A stretch of 27,441 nt of DNA from a virus, in the IMG/VR virus record IMGVR_UViG_3300021962_006617, positions 1 through 27,441 of that record. One strand, 5' to 3'. The notes beneath the pieces are model-generated. The model was given only the letters and a program-made list of their open reading frames with translations, made no database searches and was not told the origin of the DNA. Below, in pieces: positions 5,758 through 14,024 of the stretch; positions within the stretch are counted from its first letter, which is position 1, and each line of letters starts with the position of its first letter. The translations under genes were made by a program, and so were the position numbers.

Positions 5758-6956
5758 AATCTAGTAACCTTACCCAACTTGTCGTATTTATTATAATACT
5801 CTGATATGTTATCTCTATCTAAAATATCAAGTCCACAATAAACCGAAAACTTATCACTTAATGTTTTATCTACAGAACATACATGACCATAAGATAATCC
5901 TTCATCACTTGGAGTAGGAGATATAAAAAGTTTTCGATTTGTTTTACTTAAATATTGACTGACTTTTTGATTGAAAACAACATTTAATGCACACCCACCA
6001 GAAAAGACAACATCCAAATCACATTCATCAATATAAGGTTGAATCAACTCCCAACAAAGTTCCTCAAAGACATGTTGGTTTGTCGCAGCCAAATCATAAC
6101 TATCTCGACCAGATAAACAATTTTGTGTTAATGGTTTACCAATAGATTTAGATAGTCCAACAATAGATGATTTTAGATTGGATGGTAAATGAATTTCTTT
6201 CGGAAGAAGTAGATAAATGTTTCTTATAGAATCAATCCATTCATTTCTTATCTTCCCATAAGAAGACAATCCCATCAATTTACCAGCACATATTCTTGCC
6301 TTACTTCTCAATCTCCAAAAAGGAGAATCTTCTTGACTAATATATTGAATTGAACTATCTTCCTTTTGTGCCTCTTCCATACACTCTGCAATTTCAACAT
6401 CAGACTTGTATGGATCAATTTCAGATATTAAAGGCACAACAGCAGTATAAGTTCCAGGAGTAAACTTAGGTGAATTTAAAGAATCTGAAGTCAAAAGAAC
6501 ATCTACTTTCCCATTGTCAATTCTAAGAATACTATATGTTATTTCCGTTCCATCTAATTCTTTAGATATTCCATAATGACCATACTCTATACCACCACCA
6601 TCTAAAGATATGACAAGGGCATCTTTAAATCCACTTTGATGGTAAGCACCAATACAATGAGAGGTATGATGTCCCATTTTTATAAACTTTGCAGTTTTAA
6701 AATAAGTCTTTACTATTCCCAGATACTCTTCAGAAATATAACTGTATAAAACATATTGAGGTTCTTCTTTCAATTCAGATTTGGCATGTTGTAAGAACTG
6801 ATGTCTAGTCTTATCTGTCAAATCTGTATGTTCAAGAGTATCATTCTTGATCTTTGTATATCTTTCCAATTCAAAAATCCTTAATTGATTATTTTTATCA
6901 ACTAAGGTTATCGAACAATTATGTCCTCCATGTATGGAAAGAATTTTTGAATTCAT
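5754..6956 (-). CDS. Carbamoyltransferase paralogue, Kae1-like domain only (copy 1)
   Basis: 400 residues from the ATG at 6956, preceded by AAGGATAAT as ribosome site; an upstream reading to 7037 would run into the GT25 gene and is rejected. Same domain and motifs as copies 2 and 3 (IHGGHNCS, GHHTSHCIGAYHQSGF, VVFSGGCALNV), ending GKVTRL at the same domain boundary as copy 2. First of the three in transcription order. The variable middle part (about 150-260) differs from copies 2 and 3, as expected if acceptor specificity has diverged. No C-terminal domain. Confidence 0.88.
   Translation of the reverse strand: MNSKILSIHGGHNCSITLVDKNNQLRIFELERYTKIKNDTLEHTDLTDKTRHQFLQHAKSELKEEPQYVLYSYISEEYLGIVKTYFKTAKFIKMGHHTSHCIGAYHQSGFKDALVISLDGGGIEYGHYGISKELDGTEITYSILRIDNGKVDVLLTSDSLNSPKFTPGTYTAVVPLISEIDPYKSDVEIAECMEEAQKEDSSIQYISQEDSPFWRLRSKARICAGKLMGLSSYGKIRNEWIDSIRNIYLLLPKEIHLPSNLKSSIVGLSKSIGKPLTQNCLSGRDSYDLAATNQHVFEELCWELIQPYIDECDLDVVFSGGCALNVVFNQKVSQYLSKTNRKLFISPTPSDEGLSYGHVCSVDKTLSDKFSVYCGLDILDRDNISEYYNKYDKLGKVTRL
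5980..6101. repeat. 122-nt tract identical to 4772-4893
   Basis: Partner of the tract in copy 2; spaced 1208 nt apart, the distance between equivalent positions of the two genes. Direct repeat that could allow deletion or further copy-number change. Confidence 0.9.
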
Positions 6957-6957
6957 A

Positions 6958-7743
6958 TTATCCTTGACGATCTTCTGTGACTCTCCCCAAATAAGGATCA
7001 TAATCCATGAGTTCTGATATTCCAACATCAGAACCACTTTGTTCCCAAAAATTTCTCAATCCATCATGACTTGATCGATGAATAAAATCAATATGCTCTG
7101 GATGAATAGAAGATCCCAGTTCAATCTTATAAAGAAATAGTGGTATAGAAAAAGTATTACCAGAGTTGTAAATTAGATCATCAGCAACTGGTCTAGGTTT
7201 TACACCATTATCAAGTTTATACTTATCACCACGAACATGATGCTTCAGGAGTTTTTCGGCATGGTGTCTCGTAATCATATATGCTGCTGTAGAAAAGTCA
7301 TTTACAAATCTCTTATGTAGTTTGACGTGTAAAGGACCTGTGCAGATAATAGCAAGTTGAATAACATCCCAATCATATGGAACCTTTGATGCAAAATCAG
7401 TCCAGGTAAAATTCCAAAATCTAACAGGATCTAGATCAACATCATCTTCCATAATGATTGCATATGGACTATCAGATGTTTCCATCCAGTGTTTAATTGC
7501 TTTCAGATGACTAGTAATACATCCAATCTCACCAGAGGTCATCATCTCTGGATAACGTCCTTTAATAATATCACTGAGATCATCTTCTCTACCATCATAT
7601 GCAGATATACGAGTATAGTTTGTTATCTCCCAATACTTCATTTGATCTTCCATATATTCCATTCGTTCTGGTTGATCATCCAGATTGAGATAATAAATTG
7701 GAGCAATATTTTTCAGTTTGAAAGCAGATTTATTTTTATCCAT
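6958..7743 (-). CDS. Glycosyltransferase family 25 (LPS-type)
   Basis: 261 residues. GT25 motifs in order: YYLNLDDQPERMEYM (17-31), GEIGCITSHLKAI (71-83), the acidic EDDVDLD (99-105), STAAYMITRHHAEKLL, and PVADDLIY near 185-192. Such enzymes add galactose or related sugars to LPS cores or to collagen-like proteins. No membrane segment; acts in the cytoplasm on nucleotide-sugar donors. Eight bases overlap with the gene before; the stop lies one base before the carbamoyltransferase copy 1 start, so they are translated together. Confidence 0.88.
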   Translation of the reverse strand: MDKNKSAFKLKNIAPIYYLNLDDQPERMEYMEDQMKYWEITNYTRISAYDGREDDLSDIIKGRYPEMMTSGEIGCITSHLKAIKHWMETSDSPYAIIMEDDVDLDPVRFWNFTWTDFASKVPYDWDVIQLAIICTGPLHVKLHKRFVNDFSTAAYMITRHHAEKLLKHHVRGDKYKLDNGVKPRPVADDLIYNSGNTFSIPLFLYKIELGSSIHPEHIDFIHRSSHDGLRNFWEQSGSDVGISELMDYDPYLGRVTEDRQG

Positions 7744-8596
7744 CTTGGTACGATTTTTTTAATAAAATAGCAGTCTGTAAAAATGAACTGTTCGATGTCT
7801 TCATCATATCAGATTTTGAAAGAATATACAAGTCAACAATTGCTTGCCGTACACTCTCATCAGATCTCTCAACATTAAATGGATATTCAACTCCAGTATC
7901 ATCAACGATTACAGATCTCCATTCACCTTCATCAGTTAGTTTTTCAACGTAACTAGTTTTTGGATATACAGAAACATTTTCCAATTGGTTGAATTTATTT
8001 TCTAGTTCTTCATCATCTGAACAAACAAAATATTTGGTATTTGTATTGTCAGATACTTGATTAAAAATTTGGTCAAAGTTTGGTTTATGAGGATCGTAGA
8101 AATCAGTGTTTCTTAAATGGACTCCAACGAAAGACTCTCCCAAATTTGTATCAATAAAATTATTTGCATTATCTACCAAGTCAGAATTAAATCTAATACC
8201 TCTTATCACATCCATAATCTGATCTTCACTAAGATAAGAAAGAAGTGTATCATTATTATAAACTATCTTTTGTTTTTCAGTATTTGTACAAAACTCCGAA
8301 ATAGTTTCAAGAGACCCAAAACTTTCTGGGTGATAAACATTTGTATTGAAATTCAAAAAATTACCATGCATTAAAAATTCATAATCCTGAACGTTCGTCT
8401 CAAAGTAATTAAGATTCTCTTCTAAGACATTAAAATCAGTATTAAACAAAGTGCTAAACTTTGATCTACACCAATTAGTAAGTGGCCAAACAATAATTGG
8501 TTCAAGTCCAGTTTTCTTACAAATGGAAAGTCCACAAACTAAAGAATTGAATCTGTTACCAAATCCACCATCACAATAAATGTAAATTCTTTTCAT
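7736..8596 (-). CDS. Fucosyltransferase-like protein (NodZ/O-FucT-type fold)
   Basis: 286 residues. The N-terminus has GGFGNRFNSLVCGLS (10-24), the glycine/Asn-Arg loop of GT-B fucosyltransferases, then VGVHLRNTDF (157-166), whose HLR resembles the donor-binding HxR motif of alpha-1,6- and GT11 fucosyltransferases, and KYFVCSDD and a C-terminal SNSSFLQTAILL. Suggests use of GDP-L-fucose or a similar GDP-sugar. Overlaps its neighbours by 4 and 8 nt. Exact family number not certain. Confidence 0.7.
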   Translation of the reverse strand: MKRIYIYCDGGFGNRFNSLVCGLSICKKTGLEPIIVWPLTNWCRSKFSTLFNTDFNVLEENLNYFETNVQDYEFLMHGNFLNFNTNVYHPESFGSLETISEFCTNTEKQKIVYNNDTLLSYLSEDQIMDVIRGIRFNSDLVDNANNFIDTNLGESFVGVHLRNTDFYDPHKPNFDQIFNQVSDNTNTKYFVCSDDEELENKFNQLENVSVYPKTSYVEKLTDEGEWRSVIVDDTGVEYPFNVERSDESVRQAIVDLYILSKSDMMKTSNSSFLQTAILLKKSYQDG

Positions 8597-9180
8597 ACTA
8601 CTACAACTAATCTATCATCAGATTTTTTTCTTAAATCAAGTTCAACAATATAAACTTCTTTTGATGGATAAAGATTGAGAATAAAAGACTTAAGATCTTC
8701 TGCCTCTTCTTTAGTCTGAACATCTTCACAAATATAGATTCCACCATCATTAATATATGGATAGTAGTTTTCAAAATTTTTCATCTGCTGAGTCAATTTA
8801 TGATTAGCATCATCCAAAATAATATCAAAACTCAAGTCTTGAAGATTTTCTTTAATGGAGGTAGGACTTTCACAATCAAAATTAAAAAGAGTAATTCTTT
8901 CGTGACTGTTGATTTCCTCCATTACAGCGTCACCATCAACTGGTTCATACTGATAATGCCACTGACCATCTTTCTGAGAAAAATCTTCGATACCATAAAT
9001 CTGGGAATTCTCAAAATACTTTTCCCACATTTTTAGAGATCCACCAAAAAGAACTCCAATTTCAAGTACATTCAATTGTTCAGTTCTACGTTCACAAAAC
9101 GTGTCCTCATACCACTCAATGTAATTATGTGCAGTACCCTTATCAGTCTTAAATTGTGTATGAATATCAGTTAGTTTCAT
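8593..9180 (-). CDS. SAM-dependent methyltransferase-like (CmcI/sugar O-methyltransferase type)
   Basis: 195 residues from the ATG at 9180, chosen for the GGAG placed nine bases upstream; an ATG at 9213 lacks this. Opens with TDIHTQFKTDKGTAHNYIEWYE, a pattern known from sugar O-methyltransferases related to MycE/cephalosporin hydroxylase; then VLEIGVLFGGSLKMW (SAM-binding loop) and DIILDDANHKLTQQ (metal/active-site Asp-His). Probably methylates a sugar hydroxyl. Starts within the end of the preceding GT gene (14-nt overlap). Confidence 0.78.
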   Translation of the reverse strand: MKLTDIHTQFKTDKGTAHNYIEWYEDTFCERRTEQLNVLEIGVLFGGSLKMWEKYFENSQIYGIEDFSQKDGQWHYQYEPVDGDAVMEEINSHERITLFNFDCESPTSIKENLQDLSFDIILDDANHKLTQQMKNFENYYPYINDGGIYICEDVQTKEEAEDLKSFILNLYPSKEVYIVELDLRKKSDDRLVVVV

Positions 9181-9970
9181 ACTCTTTTCTCCAATCATCG
9201 TAGACTTGCTCATTTAAATAACCATCCAGATCTAAATCATTTTGTGTTTTATTTTGTACGGACATTATTCTTTTTTCAAAATTAACTACTGGGTTATCTT
9301 TTGTCGATCCATTACTCTTAAAATGAACAGAATATGTACCATCTACTAATTCTAAATCGGCACAAACTTTCAACTCATCCAAGTAACCAATTTTTAAATC
9401 ATCTAAGTTGTTTCTAAGAGTAAGATTTAATGCTGGCGTTTCATGTGGAAAAGGAGTTTTATTTTCAACAAACTCTTCCATTCGATTAATCCACCTTTGA
9501 ACAAATCTTTTACACTTTGGAATATTATTAAAGATAACAAAACTTGCAATTTCACTGATGTGAATTCCATCACCTCTTGTATGACCACCAGTACTCATTG
9601 TGGTAACTTGAATATCATAATATGGCGCAATGATAGGTTCAAGATCTCTCAAGACACAAACATCACTATCAATCATAATGACGGGATGATCAAAATCAAT
9701 TACATGAAAAAGTTTATTAAGAGATTTGGTTTTCATCTGAGTAGCTTTTACCCATCCCTCAGAATGAACACCACTATACTCATCAACACAATCAGTATCT
9801 AAGATACTTACTTTATCTTTATCCTTGATTGATTTTTGGTACTGATCAAGTCCACTATCTGCAACATAAATTCTATCTAAATTTTTACAATTTTGTATTG
9901 CTGAACTTGTAAAAATATCCAAAAAAGGATAGTAAGATTTATTAGCAGTTGTAAAAATACTATAGTTCAT
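9167..9970 (-). CDS. GT-A type glycosyltransferase
   Basis: 267 residues. Rossmann-like start MNYSIFTTANKSYYPFL, then VIMIDSDVCVL with the metal-binding DSD (101-103) typical of GT-A enzymes, and HTRGDGIHISEIASFVIFNN further on, resembling GT8-like nucleotide-diphosphosugar transferases. No membrane helix. Sixth from the end of the operon's transferase block. Donor and acceptor unknown. Confidence 0.72.
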   Translation of the reverse strand: MNYSIFTTANKSYYPFLDIFTSSAIQNCKNLDRIYVADSGLDQYQKSIKDKDKVSILDTDCVDEYSGVHSEGWVKATQMKTKSLNKLFHVIDFDHPVIMIDSDVCVLRDLEPIIAPYYDIQVTTMSTGGHTRGDGIHISEIASFVIFNNIPKCKRFVQRWINRMEEFVENKTPFPHETPALNLTLRNNLDDLKIGYLDELKVCADLELVDGTYSVHFKSNGSTKDNPVVNFEKRIMSVQNKTQNDLDLDGYLNEQVYDDWRKEYETN

Positions 9971-9976
9971 TTGTTA

Positions 9977-10513
9977 TCAAAGTTGAGCTACAATAATGTC
10001 GTCAGGAATACAACCATCCTCAAAAGAAATTTTATAGTCTGGGTTGATATCAGTTATTGCTTCAATCAAAAGTTCTTCATCAAGATCTTCACCCCAATTA
10101 CTTCCAACCATTCCAAAGATTCTGCGATCATCAACCAACAAAGTATGGGTCTTAATTGGATGCTCAAGAAGAGCTTCCAGTTCAAATGGAAGTGGGCACT
10201 TGTATTCACCTAATACATCCCCATCCCAATGAGCGTCTAACCAAAAAGTAGCAGGAGCATCTACCTTTGAAATAATATCTTTAAAGACTTTAAATGTATC
10301 CCCTTCGATAATTTCGACTACACCTTCTTCAATTTCTTTTTGAAATTTTTCGGTGTTATACTTTACTTTTTCTGGATCAATTTCAATCGAATAGATTTTT
10401 TTGAATCCACATTCTAAAGCAACTTCGACTGCTTCTCCCCATAGAGTTCCAGTCTCTACAAAAATATCGTTCTTATATTTTTGCAATACTTCTTTTTTTA
10501 ATGTTGTAGACAT
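9977..10513 (-). CDS. Methyltransferase-like Rossmann protein
   Basis: 178 residues: IFVETGTLWGEAVEVALECG (SAM-loop-like), IYSIEIDPEKVKYN, EGDTFKVF, FWLDAHWDGDVLGEY and LLVDDRRIFG. This matches a group of small proteins in surface-polysaccharide clusters annotated as methyltransferases. The WLDAHWDG segment replaces the usual catalytic motif, so the reaction is uncertain. Spaced 3 nt from the amidotransferase gene and 6 nt from the GT gene. Confidence 0.68.
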   Translation of the reverse strand: MSTTLKKEVLQKYKNDIFVETGTLWGEAVEVALECGFKKIYSIEIDPEKVKYNTEKFQKEIEEGVVEIIEGDTFKVFKDIISKVDAPATFWLDAHWDGDVLGEYKCPLPFELEALLEHPIKTHTLLVDDRRIFGMVGSNWGEDLDEELLIEAITDINPDYKISFEDGCIPDDIIVAQL

Positions 10514-10516
10514 ACT

Positions 10517-11839
10517 TTAAAATCCTCTTTTAATGTTAACTTCAAACGGATAGTTTGATTTAGTCAGATATTCGTCCAAAACAGATTTATATTTTGAATT
10601 TTTTAATTCGTGATCCAACCAAAGAAATTCTTGTACAACGTATTTATCCAGATATGGATAGCGGGTTTCAATACCATATGACCCCGCAACATACTCCTCT
10701 TTTGCTAGATAAGAAACCATTGTACTTCCATAAAAAGATGCCCAAGGGAAAATAGTGGTAAGATCTTCTGGAAATAATCCTCCAAAATTACTGTGAAGAA
10801 ACTTCTTTTCACCATTGAATCCATAATCTGAAAAAATTTCATCAGATCCAGATCCAGAAAGATAAACTTTTTTACCTTCCTTTTTAGCATTATCACAAAT
10901 CATAGATAGACCACAAGAACCATTATCATCCTGAAGTCGTCTATCAAATTCATTATAATCACTGCTAGAAGAATAAATTCGATATTTAAATTCTTCTACA
11001 TTTCTATTGATGTAATCTCTATATTGCCAACGATTATCTGAAAGATATTGTCCAGAAGAATTGCTATTAAACATAGAAAATCTTTTATCTAAGATCTCCT
11101 GGTTTTCACTTCCAACAACAGCATAAGCTTTATAGGAAACGTTTTGTTTGTTCAATTCACATGCAATTGCACCACTATCATATCCACTGGATAAACCAAT
11201 AAAAATATTTTCTCTAAGATTAGTTGTGCGTTTCCGAATAGAATTTTCAAAAGCAAAAATCCAGTCAGAAAAGTCTGTCTTATATTGTTTTAGATCAAAG
11301 TCATAAACAGAAAACTGATCAAGTAATTTTCTGGTTTGCAAGTCAAAGACTTGTGCAGTATTTGCATGTAACTTGGTTGCCGTTCTAAATCCAAGTGCCT
11401 TAACTGCAGACTCATAAGTTGCAACGGCAAGACTTTCACCAATTGAAAACCACAATGGTTTTGTGGCAAATACGTCTGTGGAAATAATAAATCGATCATT
11501 CTTAAAATCAACTAGAACAATCGCAAATTCACCATCAAGTTTTTTTACAAATTTATTTCCATACTTTTTATACAAAGAAATTAAACACTCACCATCAGAC
11601 GTATACTCACCAAACTCTTGATAATTATATATTTCGCCATTGTATACACAGACGATTTGATCATCATGATCTACAAAAGGTTGTTCAGTAAATTGCCCAG
11701 TAATGGACAAAATATTATGGGTGAATGTATATTCATTAACTTCAATGGTCTTAGTTGCATCTGGACCACGAAATTTCATGAAATGATTCACATGATCAAA
11801 ATCATCAATATCTTTATCAGTAAAAAGAAAACTACACAT
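10517..11839 (-). CDS. asnB: Asparagine-synthase-like glutamine amidotransferase
   Basis: 440 residues, shorter than bacterial AsnB (about 550). N-terminal class II glutaminase: Cys2 after Met removal, RGPD (24-27), YNGEIYN (66-72), LDGEFA (101-106). C-terminal ATP pyrophosphatase: GLSSGYDSG (215-223; the usual SGGxDS with Ser for the first Gly) and LSGSGSDEIF (327-336). The shortening is mainly in the synthetase domain. In glycan clusters such proteins amidate sugar carboxylates, for example uronic acids, rather than aspartate; the dehydrogenase-like neighbour (12537-13313) could supply a carboxylate (inference). Confidence 0.88.
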   Translation of the reverse strand: MCSFLFTDKDIDDFDHVNHFMKFRGPDATKTIEVNEYTFTHNILSITGQFTEQPFVDHDDQIVCVYNGEIYNYQEFGEYTSDGECLISLYKKYGNKFVKKLDGEFAIVLVDFKNDRFIISTDVFATKPLWFSIGESLAVATYESAVKALGFRTATKLHANTAQVFDLQTRKLLDQFSVYDFDLKQYKTDFSDWIFAFENSIRKRTTNLRENIFIGLSSGYDSGAIACELNKQNVSYKAYAVVGSENQEILDKRFSMFNSNSSGQYLSDNRWQYRDYINRNVEEFKYRIYSSSSDYNEFDRRLQDDNGSCGLSMICDNAKKEGKKVYLSGSGSDEIFSDYGFNGEKKFLHSNFGGLFPEDLTTIFPWASFYGSTMVSYLAKEEYVAGSYGIETRYPYLDKYVVQEFLWLDHELKNSKYKSVLDEYLTKSNYPFEVNIKRGF

Positions 11840-12540
11840 CAGAATGTTCTACTATGATTTGATATGATTACTTGAGGCATAAGTGTATTACCTCTAATGG
11901 TATTAGCAACTCCAGGGAGAATAGATAGGTTGACACCAAGTTGATGACATACGAAAGGAAAACTTAGTTGATCCCTAGATGAAAACATACAGATTTGCTC
12001 CCACCACATTAATCCCATTTTTTGAGTTAACGTATTATTACGTTGAAATCTTACAGGAATCTCATACAATCCATTACCTTCAGGATAGCACATATCCTTA
12101 TAAAAAGCAAGTTGATCATCAATTAAATTTGGATAATCAAATTTTATTTGTTTAATAAATTCACCCTCTTCATAAATGCACTGACGTTGTGGATGTTTAA
12201 AGACTGCAACATCAGCATCCTTTAAATAAGTTTCAATCAGTTCATTTGGATCTTTTTCTAGGGTGTGAGTGGAATCAATCCAAAAATAGTAATCATAGTC
12301 TGGAAGAAATGCAAACGGGATTATTTTATAAATCTTTGCATTTCTTCTATTTGCATAAACTGGATCTGCTGAAAACTGGATAGCAGAGTGTTGGTTCCAG
12401 TATTGAAGATCTGGATGTTCAATCCAATCTTTACTATCGGTCTCATTATCTACAAAAGCATGATAATCAACATTATCAAATTTCTTTTGTGGTAAAAGAC
12501 TGTTTGTTCCTATTGAAGCAGTTATAACAGCAATCTTCAT
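11839..12540 (-). CDS. TOD1/MUCI70-like (DUF616) glycosyltransferase
   Basis: 233 residues. Carries DYYFWIDSTHTL (84-93, a WIDS in place of the usual DxD) and the signature KHPQRQCIYEE (115-125), both characteristic of the DUF616/TOD1-MUCI70 family, a GT-A-like group known from plant pectin-related enzymes and bacterial capsule clusters. C-terminal LPQVIISNHSRTF. Overlaps the amidotransferase start by one base and the dehydrogenase gene by four. Sugar unknown. Confidence 0.75.
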   Translation of the reverse strand: MKIAVITASIGTNSLLPQKKFDNVDYHAFVDNETDSKDWIEHPDLQYWNQHSAIQFSADPVYANRRNAKIYKIIPFAFLPDYDYYFWIDSTHTLEKDPNELIETYLKDADVAVFKHPQRQCIYEEGEFIKQIKFDYPNLIDDQLAFYKDMCYPEGNGLYEIPVRFQRNNTLTQKMGLMWWEQICMFSSRDQLSFPFVCHQLGVNLSILPGVANTIRGNTLMPQVIISNHSRTF

Positions 12541-13313
12541 GGTTCAACACTTCTATGCTTATCATTCAATTCTCTCATAAACTTAATCAATGGACTCTGA
12601 CTAAACTTTTCAAGTTCATAATTATCTTTTGTTAAGCAATGACTTTCCCAACCAAACTTACCATCACTACCAGGAACTTGAGAATGAGAATGTCCAATCC
12701 TTTCATCAAGTCCAACCATCTCAGCAAAGTCTGTATAAGTTGACTCACAACCTTGTTGCTGGTGTGCTAGATACATCTCATTAAAGAAAGTAACTCTGAG
12801 TGCCAAAAAGGCATTTTCAGCATACTTAACTAGTGCTGCTGTTTTGATATCAGTGATTCTAATATCTTTAACATGAGTCAGTCTAGTTTTAAAAATATCT
12901 GCAACTTTCATAGCAGCATCTTCATTGCCACCAATAATAAAGAATTTTTGCCCCTGGAACATTTTAATAGGATTAGTCTTATTCAAATACTCTGGACTGT
13001 GTAAAATTCGAATATTAGTATATCGATTAACAACATCATAGTAAAACTCTGGAGTTGCAGTTGACTTACAACAAACCGGCGTTCCCTCTAGCATATTTTC
13101 ATTCAATTCCGAAAGAATTGAATCTAATAATTTAAATCCTTCTGCCTTTGGGGTATCAACAGAAACAAAGACAGCATCAAATTCTTGATTTTTAAAATCA
13201 CTAATTTTATTATCATTGAATTTTGGATCAACAATAACTTTTTCTCCTTCAGAAAAAATTGATGCAACAGCGGATCCAACAAATCCAAACCCAACAATCA
13301 AAACTTTGTACAT
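12537..13313 (-). CDS. Nucleotide-sugar dehydrogenase-like protein, short form
   Basis: 258 residues; UDP-glucose/GDP-mannose dehydrogenases are normally 390-440. The NAD-binding domain is present (VGFGFVGSA, 7-15; VSVDTPKAEG, 50-59; CKSTATPEF; HSPEYL), as is the central helical domain with Lys163 and Asn167 (KYAENAFLALRVTFFNE) and the motif GWESHCLTKD with candidate catalytic Cys226 and Lys229. The C-terminal UDP-binding domain is missing. Such short forms occur in phage genomes, so the truncation is probably old. Either an oxidising enzyme with altered substrate or a reductase-like relative. Confidence 0.78.
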   Translation of the reverse strand: MYKVLIVGFGFVGSAVASIFSEGEKVIVDPKFNDNKISDFKNQEFDAVFVSVDTPKAEGFKLLDSILSELNENMLEGTPVCCKSTATPEFYYDVVNRYTNIRILHSPEYLNKTNPIKMFQGQKFFIIGGNEDAAMKVADIFKTRLTHVKDIRITDIKTAALVKYAENAFLALRVTFFNEMYLAHQQQGCESTYTDFAEMVGLDERIGHSHSQVPGSDGKFGWESHCLTKDNYELEKFSQSPLIKFMRELNDKHRSVEP

Positions 13314-14024
13314 TTACTTAACTCCATGCTTTTCTTTACAATATGCAAGTTCACTATTAAATTTTTTCTGATAATCTTCTTTGAGATACATTGAAGATAT
13401 TTGATCTTCGTGAACTCTATTAGATACTAATACATCATGATAATATACAGGATCTCCATAAACTGCTTTAGCATGATAATAAAATTCACAATCCATCATC
13501 ATTACTAAACTTGGATCAAATTTCACATTTTCAAAAACTTCTCGTCTTGCTGCCAAGACGGATGGAGAACTGATTGTATTTACACCATTAATTATATCAT
13601 CATTCCATGTTGGATATAAATCACCATAAAAAGAATTTCCGTCATTTTGAGTATGATTACAAGCACATAACAACCACTTTGTATCTTCCTCAAAAGCATT
13701 ATAAATTTTTTCTAACGCCTCATCATCATAGAAAAAATCATCTTGGAACATCACCTTAATAATTTCCCCTGAACAATTATCAATTGCATTATTAGTGTTT
13801 GCTGGTCCATTCCCTCGTCGATCTTCATTCTTAACATAAACGATTTTGAACTTACCTCTATATTGATAGATAACTTTCAATAATTCATTATCAATACTAT
13901 GATCTGAAATAACAACTTCAAAGTCTTTAAACGTTTGAATTTCAATAGTCCTGAACAAATCTTCCAGGAATTCATTTCCCCTCCCCTTAGATTCGTAAGT
14001 GGGAATAGCAATAGACATCTTCAT
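13314..14024 (-). CDS. Family 2 glycosyltransferase
   Basis: 236 residues from the ATG at 14024, which overlaps the stop of the GT11 gene as ATGA; the GTG at 14036 is less likely. GT2 features: SIAIPTYESKGRGNEFL at the start, DFEVVISDHSID, RGNGPANTNNAID, FQDDFFYDDEAL with the DD of the metal-binding site, and SSPSVLAARREVF. No membrane segment, so a soluble transferase adding one sugar. Donor not predictable. Confidence 0.88.
   Translation of the reverse strand: MKMSIAIPTYESKGRGNEFLEDLFRTIEIQTFKDFEVVISDHSIDNELLKVIYQYRGKFKIVYVKNEDRRGNGPANTNNAIDNCSGEIIKVMFQDDFFYDDEALEKIYNAFEEDTKWLLCACNHTQNDGNSFYGDLYPTWNDDIINGVNTISSPSVLAARREVFENVKFDPSLVMMMDCEFYYHAKAVYGDPVYYHDVLVSNRVHEDQISSMYLKEDYQKKFNSELAYCKEKHGVK

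Noticed and set aside
5783-5795. Late-promoter-like AATAAATA on the minus strand
   Set aside because: Falls in the coding end of carbamoyltransferase copy 1 in a segment conserved as protein (YYNKY); no gene starts at a suitable distance.
4546-6956. Frameshifted carbamoyltransferase pseudogenes
   Set aside because: Both short copies end cleanly at the same domain border, overlap the next start codon and keep all motif residues; there is no out-of-frame remnant of the C-terminal domain.
9443-9802. 119-codon plus-strand ORF
   Set aside because: Antisense shadow of the GT-A gene, with no ribosome site or promoter and unconvincing composition.
12537-13313. Window-specific truncation of a full UDP-glucose dehydrogenase
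   Set aside because: The gene is packed between overlapping neighbours with no remnant of the third domain, so the short form appears to be the established one.
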